NCBI GenBank assembly: GCA_951802425.1
Contig: OX637795.1
Span: forward strand, 1,922,001 to 1,986,000
Reading direction: 5' to 3'
Length of the DNA: 64,000 nt
Source of the DNA: Clavaria fumosa
Lineage: Eukaryota > Basidiomycota > Agaricomycetes > Agaricales > Clavariaceae
Part shown: piece by piece, positions 23,314-35,990 of the stretch
How positions within the stretch are numbered: position 1 is the stretch's first letter
Layout: the number at the start of each line of letters is the position of its first letter
Made by a program: the position numbers and the translations under genes
The notes under the pieces: generated by a model
What the model was told of the DNA's origin: nothing
Database searches by the model: none
The model's input: only the letters and a program-made list of their open reading frames with translations

Positions 23314-24854
23314 GATGGCAAAACGAGAGGTCAAGAAGACAGCACGAGCTCAAGAGCCCCCCTCATCTCATGAAAGTGATGATGCTGAACTCAGCAAGCC
23401 AAAGCGCAAGAAGCGACCTCCCAAAAAGCAACAGAGGTTGCCCAAAGCTCACGAGAGTGACAGCGATGTGTCTGTTGCAGAAATTGAGGACCCGGGGCCT
23501 TCACTGGGTGCTGATGTTGAGTGCGTCATGCTGGTTTCTATACATTGGACGATCAACTGAGACAAAATCAGTTGGAAAGAAGAGGAACTTACATGGTCCC
23601 TGCTCGCAGCACTGACAGATGATCCAGTCATCAAACAGGGTCTATTCCCTGGCCAAGGGGGTAACACTTTGACTGTGAAAGGTGGCGGAAAAAAGAAAAT
23701 CGACCATCAGTACCGATTGGCCACCATGATATTCGAAAACCATGCGAAGTATGGCCCCCAGTTCAAAATAGCCACAGAGCCAAAGCAGAAGACGTTATGG
23801 GCAAACAAAATCAAGAATCGGCTGAATACGTACGCCTGACTGATATCCTAGCCCTGCGCTGTGGAATTACTGATGGCCTTGTAGGTTGGTAGCAAAAACT
23901 CGCATGTACTTGGGGGAAATGGGCGAGACAGGTGCTGGAATAGAATCAGAAGATCAAATTGACATGTCTCTCGAGAACACCTTCACAAACAAATGGGGTA
24001 CATAAGTTATTTGCTCGCTTGCTGTGTATGTATTAATCTCCCACTTCAGCCGAAATCAAGAAAAGCTTTCCGTGGCTCTGGGAAATGAAGGCCCTTGTTG
24101 CTGAGCGTCCCAATCTTAACCCTGTTGGCCTTGGCAACAACAACTCTCCCATCGACATGGCTGACTTTGTGCCGAAGCAGGAGGATGCTAGCATAGACGA
24201 CCTTGAGCTCAGCATGGATTGGGGGGATGGAACGGCATCTGAGGGTGCTGAATTCAACCAAGCAATACCTGACGATGATGATGACACCCACGAGCTCTCC
24301 ACCCCTCTCAAACGCCTGATAAAAGCCGAAAAGAAGACTGCAGCTCGTCCTGCCATATCTAACCCAGCAGCGGTCAAACCTGAGAACAAAAAGACAAAAA
24401 CTGTGATGGCAAGTTTAGCGATGCTATCAAGGTGGAGGCTGAAACCACACAGAAGGAGCTGGAGCTGCGAAAAGCGAGGATCGAGAAGGCCCAGGCCACT
24501 CAGGTTGCAGAGGTCAATGCAAGGGCACGGGTACAGGTAGAACAGCTCAGGGTAAAGCTAGAGATGCGGAAATTGAAGATGGAAGAGAAGTTGCGGCTGG
24601 CAGAGATGCAGCTCCGTCATAGTCTTGGTGCAAACACGGTGGCAGGCATGTTTGGTCCATCTGCCCCATTTCCCACCGTTGCTCCTGCATTTGCGCATCC
24701 ATTCACAGGCTTTCCTGACACTCTCGCAGGCAGCACTTCTAACTCTTCCTTTACAAACTCTCCTGCACCTTCAAGTCAATGTTCTGTAGGCGAGATATCT
24801 GGAGGCAGTAGTCTCATGTCTTTCACTGAAAATCCTAGTCTGTCCTTACTTTGA
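23314..24854 (+). pseudogene. Harbinger Myb/SANT-like DNA-binding partner, frame broken
   Basis: Starts MAKREVKKTARAQ with basic KPKRKKRPPKKQQ stretches (likely nuclear localisation). A Trp-containing segment (ISWKEEELTWSLLAAL) follows, then W...IKNRLN, fitting the Myb/SANT-like partner of Harbinger transposases. Introns are visible after RLNT (about 23830-23885) and after TFTNKW (about 24000-24050). The C-terminus is a Lys/Glu coiled coil (ELRKARIEKAQ...KLEMRKLKMEEKLRLAEM). Two joins do not work: near 23520-23565 no GT-AG choice keeps frame, and near 24400 the coiled coil is one frame off. I infer two frameshifts, though unusual splicing is possible. Confidence 0.65.
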
Positions 24855-24889
24855 TACACGTATGCCAAAGTACTAAAGTACTAGAACTA

Positions 24890-26606
24890 TCAAACTCTTT
24901 CTTTTGCATGGAGAAGGCGTCTCTTCAGCTGCTCTCGACGTTTTTTGGCAAGTTCAAGTCGTCCTGTGGTGGGACGGCTCCCAGCTTGGCCATCGAAATC
25001 TGAATTAGATGACGAAGATGAAGAGAGACCTTCATCGATGAAGGGATCCCTCCGTCGACCAGCACTGTGTCGATCTGGATCCTCCTCATCTTCGCACTGC
25101 ATAGCAAATGCATGAAGGCCAATACATGCTGCGACCCAGTATGTTGCAAATTTGTGTGACAGCTCGTCTGAGATCTTGACTCGGAGGTGCTTCAGGGAGT
25201 GGAAGCGACCTTTGAGGAATCCAATTGCATGTTCGGAGCGGATGCGAACCATGGAGACATGGTTATTGAAGATCTCATTGTCAGGCAGGTCGCGCTCTGG
25301 CTTCTTGTATGGGGCGATGATCCACACATCAATCTGTAGACACGTCTCATCAGTGTGAGTGGCCGAAGAAAGATAAATGACTAATACTGGGTACGCTGAG
25401 TCTGCCCAAACCCACTCATGATCTTCCATCAGGATGTTGTGCTCCTGAGCCAGACGGGTGGTTGCCCATGCAGTAGAATCATGGGCACTTCCGGTGTGGC
25501 CATACCCAAAGTCAATGATGCGTAAATTTGGGAGTGAGACAATCTGCGAAGATGAGAATAGGCTTGTTCTATCAGACGACGGGATGACAGACCTGTATAT
25601 TGAGAGAGTAGTTGCACTTTCTATCAAAGTAACTTTCACCAAACCAGTGAGGCCGCTCAGCTAGAGGAACCAAAGTTCCATCGACAAGACACCATCTGTG
25701 ACGCCATGCTCGGCATGAGTGCGCTGAAACCCATGCTTTGGCTTCGTCTTTCTCAGCTTCAGTTGGAAACCTAACTGCCTCTTGCATAAAATCTGAGTGA
25801 AGCACCGACACCATCACACGTCGTGTGCAGAGAGTTACAGACCCTTTCCCGACACCAGCCCAATTAGCAATACTCTGGAGGCTTGCAGCATTGCCATCAT
25901 GGCCAAAACGATAGAGAGTAATTGCGAGCTGGTCTTCAACAGATATCTGAGGGTTGTTGGAGTTGTTGAAGAAGATCGGATGATTCGAAATCTTGTGTAG
26001 AATTTTGTCAAATGTGGCTGGAGATATGCGGAGCTCCTGGCGGAAATGGTCAGGCCGGAGGTCTTTCCATACTGTAAGAACATGACGGAGGAATGCTGGT
26101 CCTTTGGGTAGACGGTCTCGGGGCCTTTCGTAACGGTGAGCATACATATCTTCAATTTCCTTCAAGACCCAGATACCAAGACTCCTCCGCCTCACCTCAT
26201 CTCCGCAATCTTCATCTAATTCACTATCCTCATCATCAGCATCCCAACCATTCTCCGAATCATACCCTGCAGCCCCAGCATCTGCATCTTTGCCAGGGAG
26301 AAGATCCATGCTAAACTCAGAACTGTCAAAGTCCGAAGAGGTTGTCGAAAGGGACTCGGAGCTAGTATCTGACTTTGAGTCATCTTCATGATCTGTGGCC
26401 TCTGGAGTAGGCGCATGGAAGGGTGCAAGCAGTGGAAGGGATGGTGAATAACGCTGCCTTGGGACATACTCTTGCCTTGTATTTACAAGTTGCTGCCTGA
26501 GCTGTGCTGCAAGTTGAATGCGTCTTTTCCCTAATGCACGGCGGTATTGCAGGTAGGCTTTGAGGAGTCTTTTAGTTCGGGCAAGGCGGCGCTCACCCAA
26601 AGGCAT
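24890..26606 (-). CDS. PIF/Harbinger DDE transposase
   Basis: Exons 26606-25593, 25543-25388 and 25333-24890, with introns of 49 and 54 nt (GT-AG), give 537 codons without a lesion. An acidic N-terminal third precedes the catalytic core: first Asp in DGTLVPLAERPHW, then GHTGSAHDSTAW and WADSAYP, and the Glu in RIRSEHAIGFLKGRF. This is the DDE_Tnp_4-type layout. The C-terminus is Ser/Arg/Lys-rich. With intact TIRs and TAA flanks it could be active, if the broken Myb-like partner can be supplied from elsewhere. Confidence 0.9.
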
Positions 26607-26816
26607 TATTCTGTTGCAAGAGGACCACAGCAGACATATTTAATTTAATCTAATTCAGCTGGAACAAGGCCTGGAACACTACTGAATCACTGAAATGAAA
26701 CGGGACAGTCAAAGATATATGTGATTCAGCAACGATTCAGACCTTGAAGCGTTGCTGAATCAGCTGTTGAATCAGCTGCTGAAACGCTCTGAAACGCTGA
26801 CTCTGACTGCGCCTAA

Positions 26817-27216
26817 TGTAGGAGTTGATGAAATATTTTCAACTCTTTTACCATGCCCTCCAGCTCATCATTGCCTGCAGAATGAGTATAATACAGTACA
26901 ATATATCATAACGTATATGATTTGGCCAAGCCCTAGGGCGATATGGTATGCCTTGGCTAGCCACCAACTCTTCACGGGGTTACCTCTATAAGGAGGCTCT
27001 GGTTAGTCCGGGTAATGGGCAATGTGCAGGTTAACAAAGGCACATATTACAAACGAGACCGAGAAAGGAATGATGGGAGGAACCGTTAATAGGTGGTCAT
27101 GTCCAGGAGCGTGGGACATGGTCCCAGGGGCGTAAATAGTCATTCGTCGTGTCTCATGTTAGACGTCCCTGTGAATACATGGGGAACCAAACCCCAACTC
27201 GATTCATCAACCATGG
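26817..27216. other. Spacer between Harbinger and the nested element
   Basis: No convincing gene, repeat or RNA gene seen in these 400 bases. Confidence 0.5.
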
Positions 27217-28920
27217 TACTGTACCATTTCATTCAATACGAACAGTCACGGTCACGCTAAGGCTGTTCGGTTCGAATTTTGGTATGTGGTCACGCGTCAC
27301 GATGGGCTTGTTCGAATGCACTGGAGCAGTTACTAGATTCACTCTTAGAGGTACCTAGATTGAAAAATTTGCTTGGGAAACACTGTGGATTCAATAGCTG
27401 GTGTAGGTTTCATCTTCAGAGTCAGCATCTTCACCATGCCGCCACCAATCTGCGTACAACCGATTCTGTTTTCGGATGCGCTTCCCAACACCAAGCTCAG
27501 CCTTTTCTGCAGTCCCACTCCCACTCGTTGTCGCATCGTTGCCATCTGTTGGCCCATCAAATGACTCAGCTAAAGCCCTCGAACTCAATGCCCCCAAGTC
27601 ATCCAAGGTGATCTTTTTGCTCCTGGGCCTTTCGAGAACCTGGTCAATGATTGCTTTATCACTGTCATCTTCGAGTCCACCATCCATGGCATCCAACTCG
27701 ACACTATCCTCAGGTGGGACTTCGTTTTCTGTGACACCAGGAGATGCCTCACCTGCTGTCAATTCAGCATAGAAACTGGGATCAGTGGTTTCCAAATTTC
27801 GCAGCTTGGCTCGAGCTTCAATACTCGTCAAGCTCTCGTACGAGAAGTTGAATTCTCCCACTCGACATAGCTCAAATGCCTAATATGAGATGAGTCAGGG
27901 TATGCAAGGGGTAGGATAGAATGATACATACCCTTTTAACGATTTCCTTGTTGTTCAATGTCTGATATGCGTCCCACAGCCATTTCACTGTGCGATTCCG
28001 AATGATTGGCAGTGATTTAGTCAACAGAATCTTGTCGGCGCCTTCATCAATCTGGGTCAAGACCTCGTTGACGAGATCTTCATGATAGGAGCGCTTGAGC
28101 GAGTGCTTGAAGATACGTTGTATTCCGACATCACAGGGCTGCAACAGTCCTGTAAGGCCAGCCAGTACGTATTCCAACTTGATGGTTGGATGCGTGTCCT
28201 TCAACCATTTTCGGAAGGGTTCACTGTGATGAACGGACCAAACGTCTATCTGCCAGACCGACTTGTGGGAGGAGGGAAGGCCAAGCTTTGCCTTCTGTTC
28301 AGCAAAGTATGGTGCCAAGGTATGGTTCATGAAGGCCTGCATTGTGCGTTGTGTTGACCAATAGGTGTCAGTTTTAGAGAATTCGAAGCGCATTCCCACT
28401 TTCTTACATTCTTCATAGAATGGAACATCCTTGTCTGGGCAGGAGCGCTCCGTTTGGCCATGCCAGATGGACTGAAACCCAAGCAGGAACCCGCTATTCG
28501 AAAGCGAGACTAAGACCGTGAATGCGCGCTTTTCCTCGGCCCCCACAACGCTCACTTGCTTTGCCCCCGTCTCTGCCCATGTGAGTTGACTTCCCTGCGC
28601 AAGTACCACCTGGGTCTGATCACTGTTCACGTAGAGTTCAGCTGGTATGTCATCATATTTGATGCCATATGCCATCCGAAGGAAAGCCTTTTCAGCTATG
28701 GCCTCCCAATCATCAGGTATTTTCTGTGCTGCTCTTGTCGCTCTCCGTTCTGACCATCTGAGCGTCCCATGTAACCACTTGCGAAGGAAGGAATCTGAAC
28801 AGTGGAAAGACGAGCCATCTGAGAATGTCTTCTCGAAAATCTGAGGCGCCATCCGTGTAATCGTTGCAACAATGATTGCCCAGGTTGTTACTAGTGTAAC
28901 TGGCGCACCGCAGTGCCTTA

Positions 28921-29153
28921 TGACGGTTATCAACCAGACAGCTTACATAATCTCGTTTTTCCTATTTGGGTATCGCGCTTAGTGCCTGTACAGCTCAGTC
29001 CGTACTACGACTGAGCTGTGAGTCTTATTGTTTTTCCTCACCCATTTTACATTTTCTCATATCCTGATGTGGAACTGAACTACGTTAGGTAGATTGCAAG
29101 TCAGTCCGTACTACGACTGAGCTAACTGAACTACGTTAGCCTTAATTTCTTTA
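28921..29153 (+). repeat. 5' LTR of copia element 1
   Basis: 233 bp; contains an internal repeat CAGTCCGTACTACGACTGAG present twice (about 28995 and 29102), itself partly palindromic. Target-site CCTTA precedes it. Confidence 0.93.
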
Positions 29154-29157
29154 GATT

Positions 29158-31134
29158 ATGAGATCCAACACGCAAACCGACATGTCTACCCCCAACTCCT
29201 CGAATAGCGCTATTGCTGTCCGGCGACTCCGCGACGATGGAGCAAACTGGCCAGACTATCAGTCAAAAGCCAGGACAGCTATGGGAGCAAGAGGGTTAAT
29301 AAGACACGTTGACGGCACTGCACGAAAACCGGTCCCTTACCCTGAATTAAATGGCGTCCCGATGAAAAAAGTAGGTGTCGAAGCGACTGATGATGAGCTA
29401 GAAGAAAAGGAGAAAAAACTGGATGAGTACGAGCAAAAGGAGTACGGTGCGCAGCACGTAATGCTCACCACCGTTTCCCCTCGCCTCGGCACCCTCTTCA
29501 AGTCCATGACCACTAGCGAAATGTGGTCGGCCATCCGTAATGACGCTACGAAAAAGAGTCAGTTGCATAAGGTAGATACCCGCCGCAGGCTCCAATCGAT
29601 GGTCTGCGACGAGGACGGAGATATAAAGGCGCACCTTAACGCCATGACGAGACTCCATGAAGAGCTGGAAGGGATAGGCGCATCAGTTCAGGACGAAGAC
29701 TTCAGAACGATGTTACTTACCTCGCTCCCACCCAGCTATCGCTCTCTACTCCACACAATCACACACGCCGCAAGCCTTTCCGGCACAGCGATAAACCCAA
29801 ACGATCTTATGAGAATCGTACTTGAGGAGGCCCGCCAGTGCGAGCTCTCTCAGAACACGGCCAAGTCCGGTGATGCTGCACTCACTGTCAGCAAAGGAAA
29901 AGGCCGTAAAGGAAAAGGAAACGATAACTCACCTAAAAACCCGTGTGCGACTTGTAAGCGCACGAACCACAAGACAGAGGACTGTTTCTCTAAGGGCGGA
30001 GCGAAGGAGGGCCAAGTGCCCTGGCAAAAGAAAACAGATAAGGCGAATACCGCACCTACATCTACTGTCATGCAGAAGGACAACGAGGATTACCTTGCGT
30101 TCACATGCCTTGGTGACGCCCCTACCGCAGCTGCCGCCTCTCCAAGTGTGAAACGACCGCACGAGGTCATCCTCGATAGCGGAGCGACCGCGCATTTCTG
30201 CCTGGACAGGTCAATGTTCATCATGTACACACCTACTGCCCATAAACCAGTTACAGCTGCCGATGGCCACATCCTGAACTCCATTGGGCGTGGCGACGTC
30301 CTTCTCGAAGTCCCTAACGGAACTGGAGTTAGTAAATTCAAACTCAAGAACGTTGCTCATGCACCGAGCATGGCTTTCACTCTCATATCTATTGGGAAAC
30401 TGGATGACACTGGTTGTACGGCCGAGTTCACAGACAGCACTTGCCTCGTAAGGGATCCAGCAGGCGTAGTGGTGGCCCGCATCCCCAAAACGAACGGCCT
30501 GTATCGTCTACCGGTGCCGTCAGTTACTCCATACGCAGCACATGTAGCGACCAAGCCGCAGAAGCTCACCTTTTACCAAGCGCACCGTGTCTTCGGCCAC
30601 GTAAACTATGCAGCGGTGAAATATGTGATCTCTAGCCAAAAGGTCACTGGTATCGAGATAGAAGACACAGCCGACGCACCTTTTTGCGACGCATGTGCTC
30701 AAGCTAAGCCGAATCGCCTACCGTTCCCTGAGAAAGCATCGAATAGAGCGGAGAGGTATGGCGACCGCATCCACATGGACGTATGGGGGCCAACGGCCAC
30801 CGCGTCGATTGGCGGAAACCGCTACACCATAGATTTTGTTGATGACGCGACGAGATGGACTGAGATAGTTGCCATACAAAAGAAGGACCAGGCATTCAGT
30901 GCATACAAAAAGCTTGAAGCCGAGATCAATACTCACAACGACACCAAAATCAAATACCTCCGTTCCGACTGCGGCGGCGAGTTCCTAGGCAATGCATTCT
31001 CAGACCACCTAGCTGAAAAGGGGACAAAATGTGAGCTGACTGTTCACGACACGCACGAACAAGTTGGCGTTGTAGAATGCTGGAACAGGACCAAAGCCGC
31101 GTTGGCACGAGCCATGTTAATCGCGCCTGGGTGA
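29158..31134 (+). pseudogene. Copia 1 gag, protease and partial integrase
   Basis: A 658-codon open frame starting just after the 5' LTR. Gag-like region, CCHC knuckle CATCKRTNHKTEDC, aspartic protease VILDSGATAHFC, GAG_pre-integrase (VFGHVNYAAVKYV...CDACAQAKPNR), and integrase with Asp in HMDVWGP, Asp in LRSDCGGEF and Glu in EQVGVVECWNRT (usual ENGVVER changed). It stops soon after ALARAMLIA. The following codons belong to the integrase C-terminal region in another frame, so about 100 residues are deleted. This breaks the polyprotein. Confidence 0.88.
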
Positions 31135-32579
31135 AGATCGTCGATGCCGGAAAACTCGATAAGCGGGCACGCTTCGGCTACTTCGTTGGTTTTGATCAGA
31201 CAAGTACAGGATACAGGATCTACTTCCCTGATAAGAAGCAAATCTGAGTCGAGCGTGAGGTCGTTTTCAATCACGATGATGAATCCGACCCCGTGGTCTG
31301 GACAGCCGAAACACTGGCTGAAGGGGAGAAAAGCAAATCCAGTCAGCGTCCTCTTCCAACCCACGACGACGAACCAGAAAACACACCTAATGCTGACGAA
31401 GCCAACGAACCTACTCCTCCCCAAAACCTTGATCTTGAGGACGAAACCCCCGAATACGAACACGACCGCCCACGTCGAACACGGCCACAGCCTGGCTACT
31501 ACAGAACGCTAGCCGGCCAAGCACCTCGAAAAGACAACATTAACATTGCGGTCAACACTCCAAATGACGAACCGACCGACTTACCCATGTTTGCGCTCCT
31601 TGCAGGTGCCATCGGAGACGAGCCGCGCACTCTTGCACAGGCGCTCACAAGCCCTGACGCACACAAGTGGAAGGAAGCCTACCAGATCGAGCTAAACCAA
31701 CTGAACAAGTTACGCACCTGGGACATCGTCAACCGCCCCCACGATAAACCCTTCATCCCCTGCGGCTACGTCTTCAAGATAAAACTCGGTCCAGCAGGCG
31801 AAGTTCTGAAGTATAAAGCCCGAGTCGTCGCAGGCAGCCACAGGCAGAAGAAAGGCATCAACTACGACGAAACGTTTGCAGCCGCAGCAAAGATTGCATC
31901 GATCCGCGTCCTCCTCGCCCTAGCAGCTCAGTGCGATTGGGAGATCGACCAAATTGACGTAGTGAGTGCTTACCTCAATGCTGACCTGGTAGACGAGGTC
32001 TACATGGAAGCACCGGATGGCGTTCTGGACGAGGGCGAGCACGGGAAGGTCTGTCGCTTGCGAAAAGGGCTGTATGGTCTGAAGCAAGCAGGAAGGCGCT
32101 GGTACGAACGCATGGCCCACACGTTCAAAACTTTGGGGTTCAACATATCCAAACTCGACCAATCAGTCTTTATTAGGATAAAAGGAGACGAAACGGTTCA
32201 CATACCTGTGTCAACGGATGACATGATCATGATGGGGAACTCCAGGGCTGCAGTGGATATGGTAAAGTCGGAACTGCAGGAAATTTTTGAGATAACAGAT
32301 CAAGGGGAGCTCACCTGGCTCCTTCATCAGCAAAACCTATTTTTGGATTGTAGAAGCCATAGAAGGCCATAGACACCATAGAATTGGGTGTATCTATGCA
32401 GGCCTCTGCAGCTCTTCATAGACTAAGGTGCATCTATGCAGTACTATGTAGATGAGGCCTTTCTGGAGCTGCAATCTGTTCAATGAATGGCCCTTGTTCA
32501 AGTTGTAGAACATGGTGCTATGTACCACTAGTAGAGCTGCCCACCATCATTGTCATGGTGGTGGTCACTGCTGTGGCCG

Positions 32580-33465
32580 TCATTGTCATGCACCGCCGCC
32601 GCCCTCATCGTCACTGTGCACCACCGCTGCCCTTGTCGTCATTGTGCACTGTGCCTGCTGCTGCCGCCGCCCTCGTCACTATCCGCCGCCACTGCCGCCG
32701 CCCTCATCACTGTCCGCCGCCGCTGCTGCCGCCGCCCTCGTCACTGTCCGCCGCCGCTGCCGCCGCTGCCCTCGTCACTGTCTGCCGCCGCTGCTGCCGC
32801 CGCCCTCGTCACTGTCCGCCGCCGCTGCCGCCGCTGCCCTCGTCACTGTCTGCCGCCATCCTCGTCACTGCCCGCCGCCGCCACCGCCGCCGTCCTCGTC
32901 ACTGCCGCCGACGCCGCGCCACCGCCCTTGTCATCACTGTCCGCTGCCATCCTCGTCACCGCCCGCCGCCGCCGCCGCCGTCCTCGTCACTGTCCGCCGC
33001 CGCCCTCATCAATGTCTGCCGCCCTTGTCATCTCTGTCCGCCGCCGTCATCGTCACTGCCTGCCACCGCCGCCGCCGTCCTCGTCACTATCCGCCGCCGC
33101 TGCCGCCGCTGCCCTCGTCGTCACTGTCCGTCGCCGCCGCCGCCGACGCCCTCGTCACTGTCCGACGTGCCGCCGCCCTTGTCAGCACTGTCCGCCACCG
33201 TCGTCGTCACTGCCCGCTGCCGCCGCCGCCGCCGCCGCCCTCATCACTGTCCGCCGCCGCTGCTGCCGCCGCCCTCGTCGTCACTGTCCGTCGCTGCTGC
33301 CGCCGCCGCCCTCGTCGTCACTGTCCGTTGCCGCCGCCGCCGCCACCTCGTCACTGTCCGCCGCCGACGACGCGCCGCTGCCCTTGCCATCACTGCCCGC
33401 CACCGTCATCGTCACTGCTCGCACTCACTGTCACTGCTGTCGTCACTGCCACTTGTATTATGTAA
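32580..33465. repeat. CCG-rich minisatellite, C-rich on plus strand
   Basis: About 0.9 kb of imperfect 27-33-bp units built from CCG, CTG and GTCACTGTC blocks (GTCACTGTCCGCCGCCGCTG). Stops are rare in all frames, so very long spurious ORFs occur on both strands. Confidence 0.92.
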
Positions 33466-33722
33466 TTTGAAATATGACCATGTGATCATGTTGAACATGA
33501 CACATCACTCTCGGCACCCTCCACACTCTCTCCTCCCTCTCTTTCCTCCCTCCTTCAGCGGCAGCGGCGGCGCGATGACGGCGATGACGACGACGGCAGC
33601 GGCGGCGGCGGCGGCACCCGCACCCTCCTCTCTCCCCTCTCCTCCCCCTCTCCCTCTCCTCCCCCTCTCCCTCTCCTCCAACGGCGGCGGCGGCAGCGGC
33701 AGCGGCACCCTCTCCCTCTCAT

Positions 33723-33993
33723 CTCTCCCTCTCCCTCTCCCTCTCCCTCTCCCTCTCCCTCTCCCTCTCCCTCTCCCTCTCCCTCTCCCTCTCCCTCTCC
33801 CTCTCCCTCTCCCTCTCCCTCTCCCTCTCCCTCTCCCTCTCCCTCTCCCTCTCCCTCTCCCTCTCCCTCTCCCTCTCCCTCTCCCTCTCCCTCTCCCTCT
33901 CCCTCTCCCTCTCCCTCTCCCTCTCCCTCTCCCTCTCCCTCTCCCTCTCCCTCTCCCTCTCCCTCTCCCTCTCCCTCTCCCTCTCCCTCTCCT
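33723..33993. repeat. Hexanucleotide (TCCCTC)n array, about 45 copies
   Basis: An almost pure 270-bp run of the six-base unit CTCCCT, homopurine-homopyrimidine, at the centre of the repeat element. Shorter degenerate runs flank it (33625-33720 and 34150-34250). Confidence 0.95.
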
Positions 33994-34254
33994 TCAGTGG
34001 CGGCAGCAGCGGCGGCGACAGTGACAGCGGCGGTGGCAACAGCGGCGGCAGCAACACCGGGTGCGCCCTCCCCCGTCTTGTTTCATTTTCATTTTATTTT
34101 ATTTTTTCATTCCACTATTTACAGGTCAACGGACGGCGGCGGCACCCTCACCCTCACCCTCACCCCACTCTCTCACCCCTCCTCCTCTTTCTCCTCTCTC
34201 CCTCCCCTCCCTCCCTCCCTCCTCCCTCTTCCTTTCCCTCTCTCTCTCCTCCAG

Positions 34255-35990
34255 CAACGACGACGACGGCGGCGGCAGCGACAGCAGCAGCATCAGCAGC
34301 GGCAGCAACAGCGATGGTGGCGGTAGCGGCCGCAGCAGCAGCAGCGGACGATGACGACGACGGCAGCATCAGCAGCAGCAGCGGACGACGGCAGCGGCGG
34401 TAGCAGCGGATGACGGCGGCGGCAGCAGCAACAACAGCGGCGGCGGGCGGCGGCGGCAGCAGCAACAGTGGCGGGCGGCGGCGGCAGCAGCAGCAGCAAC
34501 AGCGGCGGGCAGCGGTGGCGGCAGCAGCAACAGCGGCAGGCGGCGGCGGCGGCGGCAGCAGCAACAGCGGCAGGCGGCGGCGGCGGCAGCAGCAGCAACA
34601 GCAGCGGGCGGTGGCGGCAGCAGCAACAGCGGTGGGCGGCGGCGGTGGCAGCAGCAACAGCGGCGGGCGGCGGCGGCGGCGGCGGCAACAGCAGCGACAG
34701 CGGCGGGCGGCGGCGGCAGCAGCAGCGACAGCGGCGGGCGGCGGCGGCGGCAGCAGCAACAGCAGCGGGCGGCGGCAGCAGCAACAACAGCGACGGGCGG
34801 CGGCGGCGGCAGCAGCAGCAACAGCGGCGGGCGGCGGCGGCGGCAACAGCAGCGACAGCGGCGGGCGGCGGCGGCAGCAGCAGCGACAGCGGCGGGCGGC
34901 GGCGGCGGCAACAGCAGCGGGCGGCGGCGGCAGCAGCAGCGACAGCGGCGGGCGGCGGCGGCGGCAGCAGCAACAGCAGCGGGCGGCGGCGGCGGCAGCA
35001 GCAACAGCAGCGGGCGGCGGCGGTGGCGGCAGCAGCAACAGCGGTGGGCGGCGGCGGCAGGTGGCGGCGGTGGCAGCAGCAACAGCAGCGGGCGGCGGCG
35101 GCGGCGGCAGCAGCAACAACAGCGACGGGCGGCGGCGGCGGCAGCAGCAGCGACAGCGACGGGCGGCGGCGGCGGCAACAGCGGCGGGCGGCGGTGGCGG
35201 CAGCAGCAGCGACAGCGACGGGCGGCGGCGGCGGCAACAGCAGCGACAGCGGCGGGCGGCGGCGGCAGCAGCAACAGCAGCGACAGCGGCGGGCGGCGGC
35301 AGCAGCAGCAACAGCAGCGACAGCGGCGGGCGGCGGCGGCAGCAGCAACAGCAGCAACAGCAGCGACAGCGGCGGGCGGCGGCGGCGGCAGCAGCAGCGG
35401 CAGCAGCAACAGCAGCGGGCGGCGGCGGCGGCGGGCAGCGGCGGTGGCGGCAGCAGCAACAGCGGTGGGCGGCGGCGGCAGGTGGCGGCGGTGGCAGCAG
35501 CAACAGCAGCGGGCGGCGGCGGCGGCGGCAGCAGCAACAACAGCGGCGGCAGCAGCAGCGACAGCGGCGGGCGGCGGCGGCAGCAGCAGCAGCGACAGCG
35601 GCGGGCGGCGGCGGCAGCAGCAGCAGCGACAGCGGCGGGCGGCGGCGGCGGCAGCAGCAGCGACATCGGCGGGCGGCGGCGGCGGCAGCAGCAGCGACAG
35701 CGGCGGGCAGCGGCGGCGGCAGCAGCAACAACAGCGACGGGCGGCGGCGGCGGCAACAGCGGCGGTGGCGGCGGCAGCAACAGCGATGGGCGGCGGTGGC
35801 GGCGGCAGCAGCAGCGACAGCGGCGGGCGGCGGCGGCGGCAACAGCGACGGCGGCGGCGGCAACAGCAGCGACAGCGGCGGGCGGCGGCGGCGGCAGCAG
35901 CAACGGCTGTGGGCGGCGGCGGCGGTGGCAGCAGCAGCAACGGCAGTGGGCGGCGGCGGCGGGTGGCGGCAGCAGCAACAGCAGCAGCAA
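34255..35990. repeat. GGC/CAG minisatellite, G-rich on plus strand
   Basis: About 1.7 kb of imperfect units such as GGCGGGCGGCGGCGGCAGCA followed by GCAACAGC. G and C are swapped relative to the left array, so the two halves of the element are in opposite orientation. All large ORFs here are by-products of the composition. Confidence 0.93.

Larger units (their letters stand above)
23095..26813. mobile_element. PIF/Harbinger DNA transposon
   Basis: 3719 bp with terminal inverted repeats containing CAGTCAGAGTCARCGTTTCA and 3-bp TAA target duplications (23092-23094 and 26814-26816). It carries the two genes expected of the superfamily, a DDE transposase (minus) and a Myb/SANT-like partner (plus), converging near 24870. 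Subterminal stretches are rich in GATTCAGC/GCTTCAA-type repeats. Confidence 0.93.

Noticed and set aside
28082..28844. Plus-strand ORFs across the transposase exon
   Set aside because: Antisense shadows of the DDE core, with no family features.
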